The translations under genes were made by a program, and so were the position numbers. Below the pieces are notes generated by a model, which was not told the origin of the DNA, ran no database searches, and saw only the letters and a list, made by a program, of their open reading frames with translations. A stretch of 37,685 nt of DNA from Peptococcaceae bacterium (GTDB lineage: Bacteria; Bacillota; Peptococcia; DRI-13): the NCBI GenBank assembly GCA_020054815.1, contig JAIHAN010000009.1:1-37685 (forward strand). The letters are read 5' to 3'. Positions 30,820-37,685 of this stretch are shown in pieces (position 1 is the first letter of the stretch; every line of letters begins with the position of its first letter).

Positions 30820-31900
30820 AAACATTGAATCTGAAGTTGATGATGTCACCGTCTTCAACGATATATTCCTTGCCTTCCAGGCGGGAAAGTCCTTTCTCCT
30901 TCACTTTAGTCATAGCGCCCAGTTCGGCAATATCTTTGTATTTTACGATTTCCGCCCTGATAAAGCCTCTCTCTATATCGGAATGAATTTTCCCTGCGGC
31001 TTCCTTGGCATTTGTCCCTTTATCAATGGTCCAAGCCCGAACTTCGTCCTCACCCACGGTGAAAAAAGAGATTAATCCCAGGTGTTCGTAGACATTTCTG
31101 GCTAATAGTTCTATTCCTGTAACCTCAAGCCCCAGGTCTTCCATAAACATTTTCTTGTCCTCTTCCTCCAGTTCGCTAATTTCCAGCTCCATCAAGGCAC
31201 AGATTTCCAGGAGAGGAATATTCTTTTCCCGGCATAAAGCCTGGAGTTCCTGGCGATGAGGGTATTCTTTCTTTTTAAACTGTTCTTCATCTAAATTAAC
31301 TACAGCCAGGCGGGGTTTTTCCGTAAGGAAGGCATAGTTGCGCAAGGAGATCCGTTCTTCCTCCGAAAGCTCCACATCACGCATGGACATGCCTGATTCT
31401 AAGACACTATAGCACTTTTCCAGGATATTTAATTCAACCTGATTTTCTTTGGTGATCTTCTTGCCAGTCTTGATCCTTTCCATACGTTTTTCAATGAGCT
31501 CCATGTCGGAAAACAAAAGTTCCATCTCTACCGCTTCCAGGTCCCTGGCCGGGTTAATCTCTCCCACCACGTGGACGACATCAGGATTAGCAAAAGCCCT
31601 CAAAACATGAACCAGGGCATCACAGTTTCTCACGTCATTGAGGAATTTGCTGGCAGCCTTGTGGTCACCCTCGCTGACCATGAGCCCCGCAATATCGGTA
31701 AACTCTATCTGAGCATAGGTAGTTTTTTTAGGTTTGTAGAGGTTGCTCAAAAAGTCAATCCGCACGTCAGGAACCCGGGCCACACCTACGTTGGCCTCTG
31801 CCTTACCGGAAAAATTGCCTGTAGCCACCTTGCCGCTGGTTAACAGGTTAAAAAAGGTAGTTTTCCCTGTCAGGGGTAAGCCTATCAATCCGATTTTCAC
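30818..31900 (-). CDS. ychF: YchF-type GTP/ATP-binding protein
   Basis: 360 residues from the GTG at 31900, which follows AGGAGGAG; the longer reading adds an implausible hydrophobic tail. The usual YchF length is about 363. It has the OBG-family P-loop GLPLTGKTTFF (about 6-16) and the DIAGL switch (about 73-77). The C-terminal TGS-type region (DUF933) ends in the family-like VEDGDIINFRFNV. The P-loop differs from the common GLPNVGKST, suggesting a divergent paralogue. YchF proteins bind ribosomes and act in translation or stress responses. It is in a unit by itself. Confidence 0.9.
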   Translation of the reverse strand: MKIGLIGLPLTGKTTFFNLLTSGKVATGNFSGKAEANVGVARVPDVRIDFLSNLYKPKKTTYAQIEFTDIAGLMVSEGDHKAASKFLNDVRNCDALVHVLRAFANPDVVHVVGEINPARDLEAVEMELLFSDMELIEKRMERIKTGKKITKENQVELNILEKCYSVLESGMSMRDVELSEEERISLRNYAFLTEKPRLAVVNLDEEQFKKKEYPHRQELQALCREKNIPLLEICALMELEISELEEEDKKMFMEDLGLEVTGIELLARNVYEHLGLISFFTVGEDEVRAWTIDKGTNAKEAAGKIHSDIERGFIRAEIVKYKDIAELGAMTKVKEKGLSRLEGKEYIVEDGDIINFRFNV

Positions 31901-31977
31901 TGTCTTTCTCCTCCTAAGCTTGTATGGCACCAAAAAGATATTACCATAAAGGAAGCTTGGGAGCAAACAAAGAAAAT

Positions 31978-32008
31978 TAAAAGGCAAGGTACGAAGCCTT
32001 GCCTTTTT
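31978..32008 (-). terminator. Terminator of the cupin gene
   Basis: Stem AAAAAGGCAAGGCT/AGCCTTGCCTTTT type hairpin (12 bp, 4-nt loop) followed by AATTTTC on the minus strand, 6 nt past the stop codon. Confidence 0.85.
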
Positions 32009-32013
32009 GCAAC

Positions 32014-32349
32014 TTAGACATGGGGAACATGGGTAAAGACAACTTTGAATTCCTTGTCATAAATATTGTTGAGATAATGGGAAACCCCTTTAGGTACCCG
32101 GGCGATTATCCCCGGTTCCAGGTGATAGGATTCCCCGTTAATGACGATTTCACACTGTCCTTCTACAGGGAAGAATATTTCCACGCTTTTCTCATGAATA
32201 TGCTCATCCATGGCCTTTCCGGGTTCCAAACGTAATAAACCCTGGCTCACATCTTCTTCACCAATCGTGTTTTTGGAAACTGCCAGGCGAACCCTGGCAT
32301 TGAGCCTGTCGATTTCCGTAACATCGGCCAGCTTTACAAGATAACTCAT
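32014..32349 (-). CDS. Small cupin-domain protein
   Basis: 111 residues; the ATG at 32349 follows GGGGAGG. A single cupin barrel with the first motif in DEHIHEKSVEIFFPVEG (about 48-64, metal ligands H50, H52 and probably E57) and the second in PKGVSHYLNN (His at about 90). Single-domain cupins may be enzymes or sensors, and the substrate is not predictable from the sequence. Monocistronic. Confidence 0.87.
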   Translation of the reverse strand: MSYLVKLADVTEIDRLNARVRLAVSKNTIGEEDVSQGLLRLEPGKAMDEHIHEKSVEIFFPVEGQCEIVINGESYHLEPGIIARVPKGVSHYLNNIYDKEFKVVFTHVPHV

Positions 32350-32503
32350 ACTTACCTCCCCACAATATATAAAATCTGGTAATTCAATTATACTATGATT
32401 AACGAGCCTTGGGGATTTTATTTTTCTTTTTGCTCAAAGCAGGGAACTCACATTTTTTGTCTAAATATTTTATTGGAAATTTTATGATGAAAGGATGAAA
32501 GAT

Positions 32504-33685
32504 ATGTGTAATGATTATGCAGAACTCAAACCCAGTGAACGCCTGTTGTTAGGTCCCGGGCCCAGTAATGCCGACCCCCGCGTTCTGCGGGCCATGGCTG
32601 CACCTCTGGTGGGACATTTGGACCCGGAATTTTTACAGATCATGAATGACAATATGTCCCTCTTACGCTATGTATTTCAGACTAAAAACGAACTGACCAT
32701 GGCTATGTCCGGTACGGGCAGCGCCGGTATGGAAACGGTTTTTGTCAACCTGGTGGAGCCGGGTGACAAAGTAGTGGTGTGTGTAAACGGCGTCTTTGGC
32801 CAGCGCATGGTGGATGTGGCGCAAAGGGCCGGGGCAGAAGTCACGGTAGTCAACGCACCCTGGGGCCAAATCATTGAGGCCGCCGAAGTGAAAAAAGCCG
32901 TAGAGTCTGTAAAACCCAAGCTGGTTGCTATTGTTCATGCTGAAACATCCACGGGTATTCTCCAGCCCCTGGAGGAAATTTCCGCTATTTGTAAAGAAGC
33001 GGACTGCCTCCTGGTGGTAGACTGTGTTACTTCCTTAGGCGGTGTGGAAGTTAAAATTGACGAATGGGGGATTGACGCGGCTTACAGCGGCACCCAGAAA
33101 TGCCTGAGCTGCCCGCCCGGTCTGGCCCCCGTTACTTTTAACGAGAAAGCCCGGGCTGTCATTAACAAACGGAAAAACAAAGTACAAAGCTGGTACCTGG
33201 ATCTTACCATGATCCAAAATTACTGGGGTCAGGAGCGCTTCTACCACCATACTGCGCCTATTTCCATGGGTTATGCTCTCCGGGAATCTTTGCGTGTGAT
33301 TTATGAGGAAGGCCTGGAAGCCCGTTTCGCCCGGCATAAACTGAATGCTGAGGCCTTAAAAGCCGGCTTAAAGGCCATGGGCTTTAAACTATACGCCCAG
33401 GAAGGCTGTCAATTGCCCTCTCTCACTACAGCCTGGATACCTGAAGGCGTAGAAGATGCGTCAACCAGGAAGTTCCTCCTCAACAAGTATAACATCGAGA
33501 TCGGCGGCGGATTAGGAGAAGGCAAAGGAAAAGTCTGGCGTTTCGGCCTCATGGGCCATAACTCTACAGAGAAAAACGTCTTGACACTCCTTACGGCCTT
33601 AGAGGCAGCCTTTGTCTACCAGGGTAAAACCGTAGAGCCCGGTGCCGGTATTGCTGCTGCTTTAGAAATCTATAAAAACAGATAG
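32504..33685 (+). CDS. Class V aminotransferase (alanine-glyoxylate/serine-pyruvate type)
   Basis: 393 residues from the ATG at 32504, which has AAAGGA 8 nt upstream; an ATG three codons earlier overlaps the ribosome site. PLP-dependent transaminase of the fold-type I class V group: [18 protein letters not shown] at the start, [15 protein letters not shown] (about 145-159), DCVTSLGG and [12 protein letters not shown] with the PLP lysine at about 199. Relatives transfer the amino group of alanine, serine or aspartate to glyoxylate or pyruvate. The specific donor cannot be fixed. It stands alone on the plus strand. Confidence 0.92.
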   Translation: MCNDYAELKPSERLLLGPGPSNADPRVLRAMAAPLVGHLDPEFLQIMNDNMSLLRYVFQTKNELTMAMSGTGSAGMETVFVNLVEPGDKVVVCVNGVFGQRMVDVAQRAGAEVTVVNAPWGQIIEAAEVKKAVESVKPKLVAIVHAETSTGILQPLEEISAICKEADCLLVVDCVTSLGGVEVKIDEWGIDAAYSGTQKCLSCPPGLAPVTFNEKARAVINKRKNKVQSWYLDLTMIQNYWGQERFYHHTAPISMGYALRESLRVIYEEGLEARFARHKLNAEALKAGLKAMGFKLYAQEGCQLPSLTTAWIPEGVEDASTRKFLLNKYNIEIGGGLGEGKGKVWRFGLMGHNSTEKNVLTLLTALEAAFVYQGKTVEPGAGIAAALEIYKNR

Positions 33686-33695
33686 AAAAATTTAA

Positions 33696-33720
33696 GGAGC
33701 CTACCGGCTAGGTAGGCTCC
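33696..33720 (-). terminator. Bidirectional terminator between convergent genes
   Basis: A perfect 10-bp stem GGAGCCTACC/GGTAGGCTCC with a 5-nt loop lies between the aminotransferase and the macro-domain gene. The minus strand is followed by TTAAATTTTTC, so termination of the macro-domain gene is better supported than in the other direction. Confidence 0.8.
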
Positions 33721-33725
33721 AAATC

Positions 33726-34172
33726 TTATTGATAAATGAGGATTTCCACATCTTCCAGTTCTACAGCCAGAATCTTGACAATCTGTTCTTTCACATCCTC
33801 CCACTCCAGGCCTCCTACACCGGTCCCCAGTTTGGGCATGGCGATGGATTTCCAGCCGTGACCCCGGATGACTTCTTTTAGGGCTTCTAAACCGGCAGCA
33901 ATGTAGCCGAGGTCAGATTTCCTTGATGCTTCCCGGCTGGTGGGAAAGAGAATAACGACATAAGGGGCGTCTTTAGGCTGCACCGCCCATACCTTTCCGA
34001 TGTCCAGGTTCCCCTGGGCCAGAGCTTCTTTGTATTCCTCTTCCACATCGGGATAAGCACGGGCCACCTGGGCAGCTAAGCCCTGGGCCATAGCTCCCGC
34101 CGTCGTGACAGAACAAACGATAGACTCGGCCGGTGCCTTTAAAATATCACCGTTTTTAACGTAATTGATCAT
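33726..34172 (-). CDS. Macro-domain protein (ADP-ribose-binding)
   Basis: 148 residues; the ATG at 34172 follows AGGAGGG. The macro fold is shown by GDILKAPAESIVCSVTTAG (about 8-26), MAQGLAAQVARAYP (about 28-41) and PKLGTGVGGLEWEDV (about 113-127). Such proteins bind ADP-ribose or remove it from proteins or DNA; the GTGVGGLEW stretch resembles DarG-type and Appr-1''-pase-like members. No DarT-like toxin gene is next to it, so a toxin-antitoxin role is not indicated. Confidence 0.9.
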   Translation of the reverse strand: MINYVKNGDILKAPAESIVCSVTTAGAMAQGLAAQVARAYPDVEEEYKEALAQGNLDIGKVWAVQPKDAPYVVILFPTSREASRKSDLGYIAAGLEALKEVIRGHGWKSIAMPKLGTGVGGLEWEDVKEQIVKILAVELEDVEILIYQ

Positions 34173-34291
34173 TTGTTACCCTCCTATAAAATTACCTGGA
34201 TTTTCTTATCCATTAAATAATATACCCTAATAGACAATATACCATATTTTTCATGTAAGACAAATTTACATTATCTTGTGAATTTAGCCTT

Positions 34292-34855
34292 TCACTGTTT
34301 ATTTTCCACAAGGGGATTATACTTTTCTACTTCTATTATACTCTTGACCTTTTTATAGAGGGCAAAGGTAACAACCGAAGAGAGAGAAAACTTTACAGCA
34401 TTAAAAGGTAAGATGGCACCGGTTAGCATAGGCAGTAACTGGTTGGCTGGCACACCCCAGAGCGGCAATAACCAGAAATAGTTGGCCGCACCCATGACCA
34501 GAGTTGTTGTCACAACACCGGCCAAAAGACCTATCACCGCCATTCCTCTGGTTTTCTTCAGGGAGTATACTAAACCTGCCACCAAAGCCATAGTACCCCC
34601 GGCAATGAAATTCGCAGTGACACCGATTATTCCCGCCTTGGAGCCGCCAATCAAAAAAGTGATGATGTTTTTCAGCAGCTGCACCAGAACTCCCGCCCAG
34701 GGACCTATAGCAAAAGCGGCAATAAGGGCAGGAATGTCCCCTGGGTCATAAGTAAGAAATTCGGGAAAGAAAGGCAAAGGAAAGGCTATCGTATACATCA
34801 AAAGAACCCCAAAACCAGCCAGCAGAGCCAAACGTACCATTTGTTTTGTCGACAT
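34292..34855 (-). CDS. ribU: ECF-type riboflavin transporter, substrate-binding component
   Basis: 187 residues from the ATG at 34855 (AAGGAGATG upstream); a longer reading is not supported. Six hydrophobic segments and the ECF S-component motif region (YDPGDIPALIAAFAIGPWAG, about 36-55) are typical of RibU. It captures riboflavin for import and works with the general ECF ATPase module, which is encoded elsewhere. An FMN riboswitch and a terminator lie in its leader, which makes the substrate assignment strong. Confidence 0.93.
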   Translation of the reverse strand: MSTKQMVRLALLAGFGVLLMYTIAFPLPFFPEFLTYDPGDIPALIAAFAIGPWAGVLVQLLKNIITFLIGGSKAGIIGVTANFIAGGTMALVAGLVYSLKKTRGMAVIGLLAGVVTTTLVMGAANYFWLLPLWGVPANQLLPMLTGAILPFNAVKFSLSSVVTFALYKKVKSIIEVEKYNPLVENKQ

Positions 34856-34908
34856 AGGTAAACATCTCCTTTGTAATGATTTATTGGGACTACCGGCAAA
34901 CTCCAAAC

Positions 34909-34937
34909 AAAAATCCCGAAGGGGTTAACCTCCGGGA
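34909..34937 (-). terminator. Riboswitch-controlled terminator before ribU
   Basis: Stem TCCCGGAGG/CCCTTCGGGA with a 4-nt loop followed by TTTTTG on the minus strand, between the FMN riboswitch and the ribU ribosome site. It is the expression platform. Confidence 0.83.
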
Positions 34938-34984
34938 GAAAAAGGCAATAACCAACAGCAATACTATTTCAGCATGCTGTTTAT

Positions 34985-35095
34985 CCCCCTTCTCCCATCC
35001 AGACTGTACTGTCGGCCCTGGAATTCCACCAGATCAACCATACGGCTCGCGGGCTTTACCGCCGGTAAGGAATTTCACCTATCCCCGAAGGAGTT
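34985..35095 (-). promoter_or_regulatory. FMN riboswitch (RFN element)
   Basis: On the minus strand the conserved blocks are in order: GGATAGGTGAAATTCC, ACCGGCGGTA, CCCGCGAGCC, GATCTGGTGGAATTCCAG and GCCGACAGTACAGTC, ending GGATGGGAGAAGG. The closing stem pairs CCTTC with GAAGG. FMN binding should favour the downstream terminator and reduce ribU expression. Confidence 0.96.
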
Positions 35096-35121
35096 TGCTC
35101 TTTAATTGTCCTCAATATAAT

Positions 35122-35149
35122 ATTATAACTATCTTTAGCTATTTGACAA
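35122..35149 (-). promoter_or_regulatory. Promoter of the FMN riboswitch-ribU transcript
   Basis: On the minus strand TTGTCA (35144-35149) and TATAAT (35122-35127) are 16 nt apart, about 25 nt upstream of the riboswitch. Confidence 0.8.
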
Positions 35150-35197
35150 TTCCCTTTTAGGGCTAACTTCTGTTAAAATAATAACGACCCTTTCCAA

Positions 35198-35379
35198 CTT
35201 CCGAATTCCGAGGTCCGACATCAAATTTGGGTGACCAGAGACCAGTGTCCGGAGTCCGGTTAAAAAACTGGTCACAGGTCACGGGTCACCGGTCACTAAT
35301 ATCTGCCAGCTGCCAACTGTGAACTGCGAACTTCAACTACCAACTACCAACTAACAACTAACAACTATCAACTATCAAC
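35198..35379. repeat. Phase-locked heptanucleotide array, 26 units
   Basis: The 182 bases divide into 26 consecutive 7-nt units with no slippage, although the unit changes block by block. Blocks are CTTCCGA/ATTCCGA/GGTCCGA; GACCAGA/GACCAGT; GTCCGGA/GTCCGGT; CTGGTCA/CAGGTCA/CGGGTCA/CCGGTCA; CTGCCAG/CTGCCAA/CTGTGAA/CTGCGAA; then TACCAAC, TAACAAC and TATCAAC, each present twice. It has no coding frame and ends 18 nt before the HAD phosphatase ATG. Confidence 0.85.
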
Positions 35380-35397
35380 TAAAATTGCGGGGTATTT

Positions 35398-36042
35398 ATG
35401 AAACGTGTCTTCTTCGTTGATTTTGATGGGACCATCACTCTCCAGGATACCTGTGATGCTATGACCAAAGCTTTTGCCGGCGAGGGTTGGCAAGAAAGCC
35501 TTCACCGCTGGGAAAAAGGGGAACTGACCACCCAGGGTTGTGCCCGGGAAATCTTTCGCCTGTTTAATGTGACCAAAGAGGAGCTGGCCTCTTTTCTCGC
35601 CACCATACCCATTGATGAGACTTTCCGCGATTTTGTCGGGTATGTGGAAAACCGCGGAGAAAAACTTTTCATAGTCAGCGACGGGTACGATTTCAATCTA
35701 TCCATTATCCTGGGGAAAGCCGGACTAAGCCATCTCCCTCGTTTCTCCAACCGCCTTGTCATAAGGGACAATCAATATGATATTGACAGCCCTTTTCAAT
35801 TGACAGAATGTGATAAATGCGGCACCTGTAAAAAAGAACTGGTATCCCGGCTAAAGGAAGATACGGAAGAGGTAGTTTATATTGGTGACGGCTACTCCGA
35901 TATGTGCGGCTGCCAGGCTGCCGACCTGATTTTTGCCAAAGGCTCTTTGCTGAACTACTGCCAAAAAGAGAATCTCCCGGTGATTCCTTTTTCCTCCTTT
36001 GCCGATATCCTGCGCTGGTTAAAAGAACATGATGAAAGATAA
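35398..36042 (+). CDS. MtnX-like HAD-family phosphatase
   Basis: 214 residues of the haloacid dehalogenase superfamily, subfamily IB. Motif I DFDGTITLQDT (8-18, nucleophile Asp), motif II IVSDGYDFN (about 92-100), a motif III lysine near 142-148 and motif IV YIGDGYSD (about 160-167). The pattern fits MtnX/phosphoserine phosphatase-like proteins, with a CDKCGTCKKEL insert (about 139-149) often seen in MtnX-like members. Substrate may be the methionine-salvage intermediate, but no mtn genes are nearby. The ribosome site (GCGGGGT) is modest. The phased 7-nt array ends just upstream, so any promoter may lie in or before it. Confidence 0.85.
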   Translation: MKRVFFVDFDGTITLQDTCDAMTKAFAGEGWQESLHRWEKGELTTQGCAREIFRLFNVTKEELASFLATIPIDETFRDFVGYVENRGEKLFIVSDGYDFNLSIILGKAGLSHLPRFSNRLVIRDNQYDIDSPFQLTECDKCGTCKKELVSRLKEDTEEVVYIGDGYSDMCGCQAADLIFAKGSLLNYCQKENLPVIPFSSFADILRWLKEHDER

Positions 36043-36055
36043 AGCTGTGCTGCTT

Positions 36056-36076
36056 CGACTTCCGACCTCCGCATAC
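36056..36076. repeat. Short phased heptamer run, 3 units
   Basis: CGACTTC, CGACCTC and CGCATAC follow each other directly, 14 nt past the HAD phosphatase stop codon. The CGACTTC/CGACCTC vocabulary is shared with the arrays at 35198 and 21600. Three units alone could be chance. Confidence 0.45.
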
Positions 36077-36089
36077 TTGTTGGAAGCTT

Positions 36090-36116
36090 AAGGCGCCCCA
36101 CCAGGGTGCCTTTTTG
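36090..36116 (+). terminator. Terminator of the HAD phosphatase gene
   Basis: Stem AAGGCGCCC/GGGTGCCTT (one G-T pair, 5-nt loop) followed by TTTG. Confidence 0.83.
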
Positions 36117-36125
36117 TTTAAATAT

Positions 36126-36776
36126 CTAAGAAATGTTCTCCACCTTTTCTTTTTTCTTCTTTACTTTCTGCCATAAATAATAAATTCCCGAAATGACAGC
36201 CACCCAAACCAGTATTCCTCCCAGGTTAATGTACCAGGCATACTGCTCCCTCCCCCAGAGGGAATAAAAGAGGATAGCGGGAGTTTGACCCAAAGCAGTT
36301 CCCACCAGGAAAGTTCTCAATCGGACATGGGTTAAGGCAAAAGCGTAGCTGGCCAGGTCAAAAGGGACAAAGGGCAAGACCCGGGCCACAAAGACAGCCT
36401 GATCCTGGTATTCTTCGATTAATTTGATCATTGACGCTAATATCCGCGGCGGGGCTGTAATATTAAGCCCAAGATAGCGGATTAGCCCGAAACATACCAC
36501 AGCACTGCACAAAGACCCCACCCAGGAGATGAGAAAACCTCCCCAGCTCCCGAAAATGATGCCGTTGGCTATGAAAATCATCACCGAGGGCAAGGGTGAG
36601 ATAAAGGCCTGGATAATGATTAGGGCGAAAGATATGAGGGGCGCCAGGTACCCGCCGCGCAGAATCAGCTCCTTAAGAGCTGTCATATTGCCTGTGGCCA
36701 GAATGGCCACCAGGTCGGCTCCCCAGTAAAAAATAGCTCCTATTGCCAATAAAACAAGAAGTATTTTCTTTATCAT
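36126..36776 (-). CDS. TVP38/TMEM64-family membrane protein (VTT domain)
   Basis: 216 residues from the ATG at 36776 (GAGGAG 6 nt upstream); an ATG six codons earlier sits on that site. About six hydrophobic segments; the VTT/SNARE-associated signature is in PLPSVMIFIANGIIFGSWGG (about 62-81) and ARVLPFVPFDLASYAFAL (about 129-146), with GTALGQTPAILFYS at about 159. Members are inner-membrane proteins related to DedA, linked to lipid transport or membrane homeostasis. No operon partner is present. The Lys-rich C-terminus is cytoplasmic. Confidence 0.9.
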   Translation of the reverse strand: MIKKILLVLLAIGAIFYWGADLVAILATGNMTALKELILRGGYLAPLISFALIIIQAFISPLPSVMIFIANGIIFGSWGGFLISWVGSLCSAVVCFGLIRYLGLNITAPPRILASMIKLIEEYQDQAVFVARVLPFVPFDLASYAFALTHVRLRTFLVGTALGQTPAILFYSLWGREQYAWYINLGGILVWVAVISGIYYLWQKVKKKKEKVENIS

Positions 36777-36913
36777 ATCATGCTCCTCATCCATGAGTAG
36801 TTCGCTTAATATACCTTCTCCATTCCCCTAGCTAAATCCTATCTCAACAGGGCTATCTTATGCCAAATTAACGGAAAAATTCTTAAATATCAATACCCCT
36901 GTTCCATTCTGAC

Positions 36914-36948
36914 ACAACCCGTTGTTTTTGCTGCTCTATTTTGGAGCA
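36914..36948 (+). promoter_or_regulatory. Candidate activator sites upstream of the sigma-54 promoter
   Basis: Two short inverted repeats, ACAAC-CC-GTTGT (36914-36925) and TGCTC-N7-GAGCA (36932-36948), lie 30-80 nt upstream of the sigma-54 promoter. They are the best candidates for enhancer sites; either may be chance. Confidence 0.4.
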
Positions 36949-36977
36949 ATTTGCTCTTTCCAACCCTGATACGACCA

Positions 36978-36994
36978 TTGGCACGAATTTTGCA
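36978..36994 (+). promoter_or_regulatory. Near-consensus sigma-54 promoter before aor
   Basis: TTGGCACGAATTTTGCA matches the sigma-54 consensus (TTGGCACGRNNNTTGCW) at every fixed base with exact spacing. The start of transcription would be at about 37005, just before the structured leader. Confidence 0.85.
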
Positions 36995-37020
36995 ACTGTT
37001 TAGAAGATAAGAGCATATTG

Positions 37021-37104
37021 CTTCCGACTCATCCTGTCCCCCGGGGAAAGGCTGAGCGTTGGGTCAGGGGAGCAATTCCCTGGCCTGCCGGTGCGCAAAG
37101 GAAG
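37021..37104 (+). promoter_or_regulatory. Structured leader before aor, possible Moco/Tuco riboswitch
   Basis: A closing stem CTTCC/GGAAG (37021-37025 with 37100-37104) encloses a CTCA/TGAG pairing and a 10-bp hairpin (GGTCAGGGGA with TTCCCTGGCC, 37062-37085), then GCGCAAAGGAAG. A rho-independent terminator follows at once. This is the layout expected of a riboswitch. The Moco RNA family is known to precede genes for molybdenum/tungsten cofactor enzymes, and an AOR follows; the match is by position and partial features only. Confidence 0.55.
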
Positions 37105-37134
37105 AGATGTCTGTAAGAGGGACATCTTTTTTCT
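37105..37134 (+). terminator. Leader terminator (attenuator) before aor
   Basis: Stem AGATGTC/GACATCT with a 9-nt loop followed by TTTTTCTTT. It lies 31 nt before the aor start codon and directly abuts the closing stem of the leader structure, so the two may compete. Confidence 0.82.
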
Positions 37135-37164
37135 TTACCAAAATATTTTATGGGGGTGTATATT

Positions 37165-37685
37165 GTGTATATTCTAAGGGTAAACATGTCTGACCTCTCT
37201 ATCAAAAAAGAAGCCGTGCCGGAGAAGTACCAGTTAATGGGTGGTCGTGCCTTAACCTCACACATCATCAACGCCGAAGTTGATCCTAACAGCCATGCTT
37301 TAGGGCCTAACAACAAACTGGTCTTCGCCCCTGGGCTTCTGGCTGGGACTCCCGCTCCCAGTTCTGGACGTCTTTCCGTTGGTACTAAGAGTCCTCTTAC
37401 TGGTACCATTAAGGAAAGTAATGCCGGTGGTGTGGCTGCCCAAAAACTGGCCCGTTTAGGTGTGAAAGCGATTATCGTTGAAGGCCAGCCCAAAGACGAT
37501 AAATGGTACATCCTCAAAATAGATAATGATGGAGGCCAACTCCTTCCCGCCGATATAGTGGTAGGAAAAGGTAACTATGAGACAGGAGAACTGTTAAGAG
37601 CCCAATTCGGGGAAAAAGCCGGTGTCATTTCCATCGGACCAGCCGGAGAAAGCAAGATGAGTGCCGCTTCCATCGCCGTAGCAGA
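37165..37685 (+). CDS. aor: Aldehyde:ferredoxin oxidoreductase, N-terminal part (runs off the edge)
   Basis: The first 173 codons of a further AOR; the rest lies outside the window. The protein from the GTG at 37165 begins MYILRVNMSDLSI, aligning with the MLDRIIRVDMKNL start of the copy at 351-2054. Shared features are YQLMGGRALTSHII, LGPNNKLVFAPGLLAGT, KSPLTGTIKESNAGGVAA and ISIGPAGE, so the two belong to the same subfamily. TGGGGGTG precedes the GTG at good distance; an in-frame ATG at 37150 has no ribosome site. It is controlled by a sigma-54 promoter and a structured leader with terminator, unlike the first copy. Confidence 0.93.
   Translation, partial: MYILRVNMSDLSIKKEAVPEKYQLMGGRALTSHIINAEVDPNSHALGPNNKLVFAPGLLAGTPAPSSGRLSVGTKSPLTGTIKESNAGGVAAQKLARLGVKAIIVEGQPKDDKWYILKIDNDGGQLLPADIVVGKGNYETGELLRAQFGEKAGVISIGPAGESKMSAASIAVA

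Noticed and set aside
33726-34172. Macro-domain gene as antitoxin of a DarTG-type system
   Set aside because: No DarT-like ADP-ribosyltransferase gene is adjacent; the neighbours are an aminotransferase and ribU.
35198-35379. Possible CRISPR array
   Set aside because: Units are 7 nt with no spacer/repeat alternation, and no cas gene is present.
37029-37517. 162-codon minus-strand open frame at the right edge
   Set aside because: It spans the leader, terminator and start of the plus-strand aor gene and mirrors the AOR coding sequence.

Overview
The window looks like a chromosomal segment of a strictly anaerobic, moderately low-GC Firmicute, most likely Clostridia of the Peptococcaceae/Desulfitobacteriaceae type. 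This is inferred from gene content: tungsten-type aldehyde:ferredoxin oxidoreductases (AOR), an asrABC anaerobic sulfite reductase, a sigma-54 activator with an ACT domain, an FMN riboswitch before an ECF-type riboflavin transporter, and strong Shine-Dalgarno sites that often precede TTG or GTG starts. Most genes lie on the minus strand. No complete insertion sequence, prophage or CRISPR array is visible.

Layout. 1-4.2 kb: a MoaD-like sulfur carrier and an intact AOR, then a decayed stretch with a crotonase scrap, a 5'-truncated second AOR and the tail of a GntR/FadR-type regulator joined head-on to it. 4.2-7.2 kb: asrABC behind a Crp/Fnr-like palindrome. 7.2-13 kb: a creatininase-family hydrolase followed by a complete branched-chain-amino-acid-type ABC importer (livKHMGF). 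13-16 kb: an HD-GYP protein, a nitroreductase, a small unknown protein and remnants of a LytTR regulator and a DUF2284 protein. 16-20 kb: a SWIM/SNF2 helicase pair. 20-21.3 kb: two small coiled-coil genes flanking a frameshifted primase-helicase remnant. 21.4-23.1 kb: tRNA-Cys/Leu and tRNA-Phe/Gly transcription units around an inositol-monophosphatase-family gene. 23.2-25.5 kb: a polyamine operon (pyruvoyl arginine decarboxylase, spermidine synthase, agmatinase). 25.6-32.3 kb: DUF362 ferredoxin-like protein, alanine dehydrogenase, its probable sigma-54 activator, a zinc-ribbon protein, a degenerate Nudix protein, a Cys-rich 56-residue protein, a YchF-type GTPase and a cupin. 32.5-36.8 kb: a class V aminotransferase, a macro-domain protein, RibU with its FMN riboswitch, a MtnX-like HAD phosphatase and a TVP38/TMEM64 membrane protein. 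The right edge carries a near-consensus sigma-54 promoter, a structured leader with terminator (possible Moco/Tuco riboswitch) and the start of another AOR.

How it fits together. The genes suggest amino-acid-based anaerobic metabolism: import (liv), oxidative deamination (alanine dehydrogenase, aminotransferase), aldehyde oxidation by tungsten AORs and polyamine synthesis from arginine. Two units, ald and the right-edge aor, have good sigma-54 promoters.

Most unusual. Two intergenic stretches (35198-35379 and 21600-21676) consist of 7-nt units held in strict phase over 26 and 11 units, while the unit sequence changes from block to block. A third short run at 36056-36076 shares their vocabulary. 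At least five gene remnants in about 20 kb point to active gene decay.
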